Positions 1 through 5,003 of a DNA stretch of 5,003 nt are shown one piece after another. Below the pieces are notes generated by a model, which saw only the letters and a list, made by a program, of their open reading frames with translations, was not told where the DNA came from and did not search any database. The DNA is taken from NCBI GenBank assembly GCA_032127075.1, contig JAQAZZ010000101.1, forward strand, positions 1 to 5,003, read 5' to 3'. The stretch's first letter is position 1. The number at the start of each line of letters is the position of its first letter. The DNA comes from GCA-2699445 sp032127075. Lineage in GTDB: Bacteria > Actinomycetota > Actinomycetes > S36-B12 > GCA-2699445. The translations under genes and the position numbers were made by a program.

Positions 1-2
1 GG

Positions 3-941
3 GATCCACGTGGCACGGATCCACGGATCGTGAAACTGCAGAACGCGTTGGCGACACCGTCGGATGTTGATGCTGTCACACCGCCCCAGATCAACGAGGC
101 CGGCAACGCGCTGACGATGAGTGTGATCGCCAACACCCGACCCGCCGATCCGCTGACAGCCGATCTGGTGGCAGCGGAGCGCGACGAGGCCATCCCTCCG
201 GCGCTCTCCCCCGGCATGACCGCCGATGTCGGCGGCAGCACTGCCAGCAACGTGGACCTTGCCACGCTGATCGGGGAGAAGTTGATGCTGGTGATCCTGA
301 CTGTGATCGCACTCAGTTCACTGCTCCTGCTCATCGCCTTCCGGTCCCTGCTGATCCCGGTGCAGGCAGCAATCGCGAACCTGCTTGCCGCCGCAGCGTC
401 TTTCGGCGTCGTCACAGCGATCTTCCAATGGGGCTGGGGGCTCAGTGCCATTGGGCTGTCCACCCCGTACGGCTCCGTGCCGGTCGCCAGCTATGTGCCG
501 CTGATGATGTTCGCGGCCCTGTTCGGCCTGTCAATGGACTACCAAGTCTTCATGATGAGTACGATCCAGGGCGAGTACGCGGCAGGGAAATCAGCCAGGG
601 ATGCCGTTCGCGAAGGGGTCAAAGGGGCTTCCAAGATCATCGTCACGGCCGCGCTCATCATGATGAGCGTCTTCGGCAGCTTCATCGTCAACGACAACGA
701 GATCGTCAAACAGTTCGGCGTGGGGCTGACCGCCGCCGTGGGATTCGCCGCTTTCATGGTTCTGCTGTTCGCACCGGCGATGCTGATGCTGTTCAACACC
801 TGGACCTGGCGGCTGCCCAAGTTCCTCGACCGGATCCTGCCCGACCTGGACCTGGAGGGCCGCGGCTTGGAGAAGCGCCTCGCCGAGGAAGCGGCCGAGC
901 AGGAAAAGGCGGCCGCTGGCCGCGAGGATGCTCCCGTCTGA
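3..941 (+). CDS. MMPL/RND-family membrane transporter, C-terminal part (5' end outside window)
   Basis: The frame is open to the left edge, so this is the 3' part of a longer gene; the GTG at 30 is an internal valine, not a credible start. The 312 visible residues begin in the second extracytoplasmic loop, which ends in the family-typical VGGSTASNVDLA segment. About five membrane helices follow (near residues 93-113, 116-142, 163-184, 212-231 and 239-265), then a charged cytoplasmic tail rich in Glu, Ala and Lys. The helix carrying FGLSMDYQVFMMS holds the Asp-Tyr pair (about residues 179-180) that in MmpL3-type transporters forms part of the proton relay. These proteins sit in the plasma membrane and use the proton gradient to export lipids, glycolipids or drugs. 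The second half of the 12-helix fold is complete; roughly 400 or more N-terminal residues are missing. The substrate cannot be read from this part. The family call is firm; an export role in lipid transport is inference. Confidence 0.93.
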   Translation, partial: DPRGTDPRIVKLQNALATPSDVDAVTPPQINEAGNALTMSVIANTRPADPLTADLVAAERDEAIPPALSPGMTADVGGSTASNVDLATLIGEKLMLVILTVIALSSLLLLIAFRSLLIPVQAAIANLLAAAASFGVVTAIFQWGWGLSAIGLSTPYGSVPVASYVPLMMFAALFGLSMDYQVFMMSTIQGEYAAGKSARDAVREGVKGASKIIVTAALIMMSVFGSFIVNDNEIVKQFGVGLTAAVGFAAFMVLLFAPAMLMLFNTWTWRLPKFLDRILPDLDLEGRGLEKRLAEEAAEQEKAAAGREDAPV

Positions 942-1913
942 TCAGGTGGGGACGGGGACTCCCGCTCGATCGAGGGATTCGAGCATCCGCTCGTAGGTGC
1001 GGTCGATGCGGGCCACGTCGGATTTGCGGACATCTTTGCGCCACCGTCCCACGTGGCCGGCACCGGGGTTCATGTTGGTGATGAAGTAGGAGCGCATCTT
1101 GGGCGAGTCGAACAGTCCGAGGAAATTGAGCATCGCCTGGTAGTGGTCCGGACCCTCCGGCCCCAGGAGTTCCTCCAGCCGGACGGTGTGGGCGCGGCCC
1201 AGCGGTATGCGCAGGATCGCCCGGTAGTTGTCGAGCATCCCGTCCCGCCACTGCTGCAAGGCCTGATCGAACTCGTTGGTGCCCCACCCGCGGCTCACCG
1301 TGGAAGCGGCGACATCCCTGCCATCACGCACCATGTGGATCAGTTTCAGGTCAGGGAAGACGCGGTACAGGGCATCGACCCGGGGGGCGTTCGCCGGGGT
1401 GGTGTCCACCCATCTGCTCTTTCCTCGCTTGCGCACGCTGGGGTCGATGATGTCCGCGGCCAGCACCCGCGAAGCCGCCACGGGTTGATCGCCGTAGTGG
1501 GCACGGAAAGCCGACAGCGCAGCCGTCAGGTCATCGCGGGAGATGCTCTGACCAAGGCCCTTGGCCCGGCCGTCCTTCCACCACTGCCGCTCGTACCAGA
1601 ACGTGAGCATCCGCTCCTCGAAGGCGCCAAGGGGCGTCAGCTTGCCCCGGCGGATCGCATTGACCCGCGCACGGATCCGGGCCCGGGGGTCATCAACACC
1701 TGCAGCGACGTCGCAGAGTCCGCCGGTGTTGGTGAGGAACCACATCTCCGCCGGTATCGTGCAGGCCACCTTGTGGTGCCGACCCAGCAGTCGCTTGCCG
1801 ACAACCGTCGTACCGCTGCGCGGCACCCCGCCGACGAAGATCGGCTCGGCGATCACCGGCAGGCCGGTGCGAGTCGAGAATTCTCCTACCGGCTGAGTTG
1901 ACTGCAGTGACAT
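942..1913 (-). CDS. Sulfotransferase family protein (PAPS-dependent)
   Basis: A 323-residue cytosolic-type protein of the P-loop sulfotransferase family, which transfers sulfate from PAPS to a hydroxyl or amine of a carbohydrate, lipid or small molecule. The 5'-phosphosulfate loop is GGVPRSGTT (about residues 28-36). A RWVDTTPAN segment follows (about 167-175), matching the family's K/R-W-x-x-x-TPxN signature. The 3'-phosphate-binding motif is LIHMVRDGRDVAAS (about 191-204), with the conserved Arg and Ser. A GRWRKDV segment near the C-terminus (about 289-295) is also typical. I chose the ATG at 1913 because AAGGGG lies 5 bases upstream. An in-frame ATG at 1943 would add 10 residues but has a poorer ribosome site. 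No signal peptide or membrane helix is seen. The gene converges on the MMPL exporter with no gap and lies 139 bases downstream of the glucosidase on the same strand. The acceptor is unknown; a few members of this fold have non-sulfotransferase roles. Confidence 0.88.
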   Translation of the reverse strand: MSLQSTQPVGEFSTRTGLPVIAEPIFVGGVPRSGTTVVGKRLLGRHHKVACTIPAEMWFLTNTGGLCDVAAGVDDPRARIRARVNAIRRGKLTPLGAFEERMLTFWYERQWWKDGRAKGLGQSISRDDLTAALSAFRAHYGDQPVAASRVLAADIIDPSVRKRGKSRWVDTTPANAPRVDALYRVFPDLKLIHMVRDGRDVAASTVSRGWGTNEFDQALQQWRDGMLDNYRAILRIPLGRAHTVRLEELLGPEGPDHYQAMLNFLGLFDSPKMRSYFITNMNPGAGHVGRWRKDVRKSDVARIDRTYERMLESLDRAGVPVPT

Positions 1914-1918
1914 CCTCA

Positions 1919-1924
1919 CCCCTT
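1919..1924 (-). promoter_or_regulatory. Ribosome binding site deciding the sulfotransferase start
   Basis: AAGGGG on the minus strand sits 5 bases before the ATG at 1913-1911. It falls inside the reading frame of the longer candidate that begins at the ATG at 1943, which has only GGGGC directly against its start codon. The shorter start is therefore preferred. An in-frame GTG at 1919 overlaps this site and is unlikely to be used. Confidence 0.5.
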
Positions 1925-1978
1925 CACGCAACTGTCCCCTCATGCCCCGTGGGGACTTCGAGCCCCTGGTGCCCCGTC

Positions 1979-2008
1979 AGGATAAGCGCAAACGTGCGCC
2001 GCCACGAA
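1979..2008 (-). promoter_or_regulatory. Possible promoter and operator-like repeat upstream of the sulfotransferase
   Basis: Read on the minus strand, TATCCT (1984-1979) fits the TAnnnT form of a sigma-A-type -10 box. No good -35 box lies 17-19 bases upstream; TTCGTG at 2008-2003 is the closest. Between them is the inverted repeat GCGCA-AACG-TGCGC (1986-1999), placed where a repressor could block polymerase. A direct repeat TGCCCCGT (plus strand 1943-1950 and 1970-1977) lies further towards the gene. These signals are weak, and the gene may instead be read through from the glucosidase. Confidence 0.2.
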
Positions 2009-2052
2009 GCATCGCAACCGCGGGAGATCACACCTGACCGGCCAGGGGTTCG

Positions 2053-3669
2053 CTAGGCCGAGTAGTCAACCAGCCACACGGCACCGTCCGGCGGCAACGA
2101 GTCCTGCGGTGGTACTGAAGTCGAACAGGCGAGGATCCGGCCGGGAGGCAGCGGGATCGGATCGGGGGACAGGTTCGCCAGGACGCGAAGGCGGGATTCG
2201 CCGGACTGCCGCTCGAAGTGCAGCCTGTCAGGCTCGTCGCCGAGCCAGGCGAGTGAGCCGCGCCGAAGCTCGCTGCGGTCGCGACGCAGTGCGAGCAGCT
2301 TCCGCGTGAGGTTCAGCGTGGACGCGGGATCGTCTGCCTGCCTGGCCACCGTGTGGTCGGCGAACCATTCCGGCTGGGGCAGCCACGGTGCCACGGTCGG
2401 ATCACTGGTGAAGCCGAAAGGAGGTTCGGCGCCCGACCACGGCAGCGGCACGCGGCAGCCGTCCCGGCCTCGGTCTGTGTAGCCGGATCGGGTCCAGATC
2501 GGGTCCTGCAGCACGTCGTCGGGCAGATCGTCCACATTCGGCAGGCCCAGTTCCTGGCCCTGATACAGGTACACGGCGCCGGGCAGCGCCAGCGTGATGA
2601 GCGACATGGCCCGGGAACGGTTGACCCCCAGTGTTTCGGGCCCCAGCCGGGTGGCGCTGCGGACGCTGTCATGGTTGTCGGTCACCCAGGCCGCGGTCGC
2701 ACCCAGGGCGCCCCTTCGGTACAGCGCCGCATCGATGGCCGACCGCAGTGCGGGTGCGTCCCAGCCGGCCTGCAGGAAGGGGAAGTTGAATGTCAACGGG
2801 AACTCGTCGGGCCTGCAGTACAGCGAGTTGTCGCTGCCCGTCGCCCACACCTCCCCCACAGCCATCCGGGTGGGCTGATACTCGGCGAGCACCCTGCGGA
2901 AGGCCCGCCACACCTGATGGGTGCGGTTGTCCGCGTCGTGCTCCAGCAGGTGGTTGCCCTCGGCCTTGTCGGTGCGGTCGATGTCCTTTGTCAGGTGGTC
3001 GGCGACATCGACGCGGAAGCCGTCGACACCCTTGTCCAGCCAGAACCGCCACACCCGTTCGAACTCGGCGAGGACTTCCGGGTTCTCCCAGTTGAGATCC
3101 GGCTGCTCGGGGGCGAAGAGGTGGAAGTACCACTGCCCACCAGATCCGTCCGGATCCTCGATCCGGGTCCAGGCCGGACCGCCGAAGGAACTGACGACAT
3201 CCGTGGGGGAACGTTCGCCCCCGGGGTCACGACCGTCCCGGAAGAGATATCGGCCGCGCTCCCGGCTGCCGGGCCCTGCCGCTACCGCCTCGCGGAACCA
3301 ATGGTGTTCGTCGGATGTGTGGTTGGGCACCATGTCGACGGTGACCCGCAGCCCCTGGGCATGCGCTGCAACCAGCAGATCGTCGAAGTCGGCCATCGTG
3401 CCGAAGATCGGGTCGATGTCGTAGTAGTCGGCTACGTCGTAGCCATGATCCTTCTGCGGACTGCGGAAGATCGGCGACAGCCAGATTGCGTCCACCCCGA
3501 GGTCGACGATGTGATCGAGATGCTGGATGAGGCCGCGCAGGTCGCCGACACCGTCCGGGTTGGCCGCTGAGGCGAATGAGCGCGGATACACCTGGTAGAA
3601 GACGGCATCGCGCCACCAGGGCTGTGCGTTGGATTCAGGCCGATTGTCGTCGATGGCTTCCTCAGTCAT
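2053..3669 (-). CDS. GH13 alpha-glucosidase (oligo-1,6-glucosidase/maltase type)
   Basis: A 538-residue enzyme of the alpha-amylase superfamily, the usual size for bacterial alpha-glucosidases that release glucose from the non-reducing end of short alpha-glucosides. It starts with the WWRDAVFYQVYPRSF segment of the TIM barrel. The conserved regions are all present: DMVPNH (about 112-117), QPDLNW (about 189-194), GFRVDV with the nucleophile Asp221, VGEVW with the acid/base Glu273, and DNHD with the transition-state Asp334. A small beta C-terminal domain covers about 460-538. The ATG at 3669 is preferred because GGAG lies 7 bases upstream; an in-frame ATG at 3705 has no such site. No signal peptide is seen, so the enzyme is probably cytoplasmic and acts on imported sugar. 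It lies 118 bases downstream of a sugar-binding lipoprotein gene on the same strand, which fits an uptake-and-hydrolysis unit. Val after the nucleophile recalls alpha-1,6-preferring enzymes, but specificity is not settled; a trehalose, sucrose or maltose hydrolase in the same family remains possible. Confidence 0.94.
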   Translation of the reverse strand: MTEEAIDDNRPESNAQPWWRDAVFYQVYPRSFASAANPDGVGDLRGLIQHLDHIVDLGVDAIWLSPIFRSPQKDHGYDVADYYDIDPIFGTMADFDDLLVAAHAQGLRVTVDMVPNHTSDEHHWFREAVAAGPGSRERGRYLFRDGRDPGGERSPTDVVSSFGGPAWTRIEDPDGSGGQWYFHLFAPEQPDLNWENPEVLAEFERVWRFWLDKGVDGFRVDVADHLTKDIDRTDKAEGNHLLEHDADNRTHQVWRAFRRVLAEYQPTRMAVGEVWATGSDNSLYCRPDEFPLTFNFPFLQAGWDAPALRSAIDAALYRRGALGATAAWVTDNHDSVRSATRLGPETLGVNRSRAMSLITLALPGAVYLYQGQELGLPNVDDLPDDVLQDPIWTRSGYTDRGRDGCRVPLPWSGAEPPFGFTSDPTVAPWLPQPEWFADHTVARQADDPASTLNLTRKLLALRRDRSELRRGSLAWLGDEPDRLHFERQSGESRLRVLANLSPDPIPLPPGRILACSTSVPPQDSLPPDGAVWLVDYSA

Positions 3670-3676
3670 TCTGCTG

Positions 3677-3680
3677 CTCC
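3677..3680 (-). promoter_or_regulatory. Ribosome binding site deciding the alpha-glucosidase start
   Basis: GGAG on the minus strand lies 7 bases before the ATG at 3669-3667. It supports that start over the in-frame ATG at 3705, which would add 12 residues (an arginine- and alanine-rich stretch not expected before this fold) and has no purine-rich site in front of it. Confidence 0.6.
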
Positions 3681-3718
3681 ATGTCACAGCGGCTGCACGT
3701 CGCATGGGCAGCCGTCAA

Positions 3719-3789
3719 AGCCGCGAAGGAGAAGGGCCCGCCGCCGAGTCTCCTCGACGACGGGCCCTTTCGCCTCCGTGGCCGCGGCT
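3719..3789 (-). terminator. Long hairpin after the sugar-binding protein gene (terminator or processing element)
   Basis: The core stem pairs AAGGGCCCG (3732-3740) with CGGGCCCTT (3761-3769), nine perfect pairs. It continues inward through six more pairs with two mismatches to a four-base loop near 3749-3752. Further arms pair outward: GGAG (3728-3731) with CTCC (3774-3777), and AGCCGCG (3719-3725) with CGCGGCT (3783-3789). The outermost arm overlaps the stop codon of the binding-protein gene. On the minus strand the core is followed by TTCTCCTT, a poor T-run, so it may be a leaky terminator or an mRNA-stabilising element rather than a full stop. It occupies most of the 118-base gap before the glucosidase. 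Confidence 0.7.
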
Positions 3790-5002
3790 ACTGGATCCGC
3801 TTCTCCACGTTGGCTTGCGCGTCTTCCATTGTCTTCGTCGGATTGGCGCCGTCGAGAATCCTCTTCTCCGCCAGACCGACCTCTTCGTACATCGGACCCA
3901 TCGCCGCTATCGGGAGGTTCGGGAACCCGCTGTCGCCGAAGTCGGCGACCGCCTTGATGATCGGGTCATCCGAAGCAGCGTCCAGGGAGTCGGTCCACGC
4001 CGGCGGCCGGGGGTCGGCGGCGAACAGGCTGTCCATGAACTCCGTGTTCATAGTCGCGTCCAGGAACGCCTGGGCGGTAGTGGTGTTCTCTGAACTCTGG
4101 CTGAGGAAGAACCCTTGCGCTCCCACGATCGGCACCGAGGTGGCTTCGACACCGTCCCAGGAGGGCAGGGCCTCGGCACTGAACTCGACGTTGTCCTTCT
4201 TCATCGCATCTTCCACGACCGCCTTGTTCCAGGGCCCGGTGATCCAGTAGGCGAGTTTGCCCTGCGACCAGGCGTTGGTGAGGTCATCACCCACGAAGGT
4301 CGACTTGACCACACCCTGCTTGCCCCACTGGGAGAAGGCATCTGCCCAGGCCAGGCCACCCTCGCTGGTCAGCCCGATGTCAGTGGTGTCATAGGCACCG
4401 TCGGCATCGGGTCCGCCGAAGAAGTAGCCGCCCGCTCCTGAGAGGAACGGGAAGGCGTGGTAGGCGTCGCCCTCGTCGCCCACTTGCAGCCCCACCGGAT
4501 ACTGCGTCTTGCCGTCCTTCTTCAACTGCAGGCCGGTCTCACCCATCTCGTTGAGGGAGGCGGGAGCGTCCGGAGCGAGCTTGGTATTGCGGAACAACAG
4601 GATGTTCTCGGTGGCAATCGGCAAGCCGTAGTTCTGGCCGTCGACGTTGAAGGCATTGACCGAGGCCTCGGCGAAACTGCTCTGGTCGGACCCGAGGTCA
4701 ATCGGCGCGATGAGGCCGCTGGCGACGAATTCACCGGCCCAGTCGTTGGCACCGAGCAGGATGTCCGGTCCCTGGCCCTGCGGCGCCTGCTGCAGGAACT
4801 GGTCCTTCATCCCGTCGAAGTTGACTTGTTCCACCGAGACGGTGACGCCGTTCTCCTCGCCCCACGACGTGGCCAAGTCGCCGATCGGCTGGGCGCGATT
4901 CTCGTCGGCCCAGATTGTCAGCGACGTCCCGGATTCAGCTTCCGATCCGCTACCGCCGTTGTCGCTGCTGCAAGCGGCCAGACCGAGTGTGACGACGGCG
5001 GC
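3788..5002 (-). CDS. ABC-transporter sugar-binding lipoprotein, MalE-like (5' end outside window)
   Basis: The frame is open to the right edge, giving 404 visible residues; the true start lies beyond it. The first residues, AAVVTLGLAAC, are the end of a lipoprotein signal peptide with lipobox LAAC, so Cys11 would be lipidated and the protein anchored on the outer face of the membrane. A Gly/Ser/Glu linker follows, then a family 1 solute-binding fold resembling maltose-binding protein: SLTIWADEN (about 27-35), GPDILLGANDWAG (about 78-90), NYGLPIATENILLFRN (about 124-139), and SQGKLAYWITGPW (about 246-258), which matches the MalE segment ending in INGPW. MYEEVG (about 371-376) lies near the C-terminus. 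An in-frame TTG at 4876 would yield a protein lacking the signal peptide and first beta strand and should not be used as the start. The role is capture of an oligosaccharide for an ABC importer. The downstream GH13 glucosidase suggests an alpha-glucoside such as a malto- or isomalto-oligosaccharide. The permease genes are not in the window. Confidence 0.93.
   Translation of the reverse strand, partial: AAVVTLGLAACSSDNGGSGSEAESGTSLTIWADENRAQPIGDLATSWGEENGVTVSVEQVNFDGMKDQFLQQAPQGQGPDILLGANDWAGEFVASGLIAPIDLGSDQSSFAEASVNAFNVDGQNYGLPIATENILLFRNTKLAPDAPASLNEMGETGLQLKKDGKTQYPVGLQVGDEGDAYHAFPFLSGAGGYFFGGPDADGAYDTTDIGLTSEGGLAWADAFSQWGKQGVVKSTFVGDDLTNAWSQGKLAYWITGPWNKAVVEDAMKKDNVEFSAEALPSWDGVEATSVPIVGAQGFFLSQSSENTTTAQAFLDATMNTEFMDSLFAADPRPPAWTDSLDAASDDPIIKAVADFGDSGFPNLPIAAMGPMYEEVGLAEKRILDGANPTKTMEDAQANVEKRIQ
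4970..4981 (-). other. Lipobox (LAAC) of the sugar-binding lipoprotein
   Basis: Codons for Leu-Ala-Ala-Cys follow a hydrophobic stretch and precede a Ser/Gly/Asp/Glu-rich linker, the standard arrangement for cleavage by signal peptidase II before the cysteine. It shows that the protein is a membrane-anchored lipoprotein, as expected for a Gram-positive ABC importer. Confidence 0.85.
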
Positions 5003-5003
5003 A

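Noticed and set aside
1..29. Repeat of GGATCCACG at the left edge (2-10 and 17-25), encoding DPR twice
   Set aside because: It is two short copies within the coding frame of the MMPL loop; too short and too close to the edge to call a repeat element.
428..1081. A 217-codon plus-strand frame overlapping the MMPL and sulfotransferase genes
   Set aside because: Arginine-rich out-of-frame translation with no family features, overlapping two well-supported genes.
1053..1901. A 282-codon open frame on the plus strand, antisense to the sulfotransferase
   Set aside because: No domain or motif is visible; it mirrors the codon bias of the sulfotransferase gene, which has clear PAPS-binding motifs on the other strand.
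2033..2046. Small inverted repeat CCTGACCGGCCAGG just after the glucosidase stop
   Set aside because: Only four Watson-Crick pairs plus a mismatch or wobble, and no T-run follows on the minus strand; not enough to call a terminator.
2353..3570. A 405-codon open frame on the plus strand, antisense to the alpha-glucosidase
   Set aside because: Its translation has no recognisable domain and has low-complexity composition. It lies entirely opposite a gene with intact catalytic motifs, and long antisense frames are common in GC-rich codon usage.

Overview
The window is GC-rich with dense, mostly one-strand gene packing. It carries an MMPL-type exporter and a lipoprotein sugar-binding protein with an actinobacterial look. 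Together these point to the chromosome of a high-GC Gram-positive (Actinomycetota); I cannot name a genus from the sequence. There are four real protein genes, two of them cut by the window edges. I see no RNA genes, insertion sequences, CRISPR arrays or phage genes.

Layout: (1) Positions 3-941, plus strand, hold the C-terminal 312 residues of an MMPL/RND-type membrane transporter whose start lies left of the window. (2) Positions 942-1913, minus strand, hold a PAPS-dependent sulfotransferase-family protein. Its stop codon abuts the stop of the MMPL gene in the palindrome TGATCA, so the two genes converge with no gap. (3) Positions 1914-2052 are a short intergenic stretch with weak promoter and operator-like signals for the sulfotransferase. 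(4) Positions 2053-3669, minus strand, hold an intact GH13 alpha-glucosidase (alpha-amylase superfamily) with all catalytic residues. (5) Positions 3670-3787 hold a long GC-rich hairpin, probably a terminator or processing element. (6) Positions 3788-5002, minus strand, hold a MalE-like sugar-binding lipoprotein of an ABC importer. Its frame stays open to the right edge, so its start lies outside, and the lipobox cysteine is visible.

The binding protein and the glucosidase make a coherent alpha-glucoside uptake and hydrolysis unit: the lipoprotein captures a malto- or isomalto-type oligosaccharide (possibly trehalose or sucrose-like), an ABC permease not in the window imports it, and the apparently cytoplasmic GH13 enzyme releases glucose. 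The sulfotransferase and MMPL exporter could form a separate envelope unit that sulfates and exports a lipid or glycolipid, but the only evidence is adjacency. Nothing here is clearly a new system. The points most worth a second look are the hairpin between the sugar genes, the abutting convergent stops, and the sulfotransferase/MMPL pairing.
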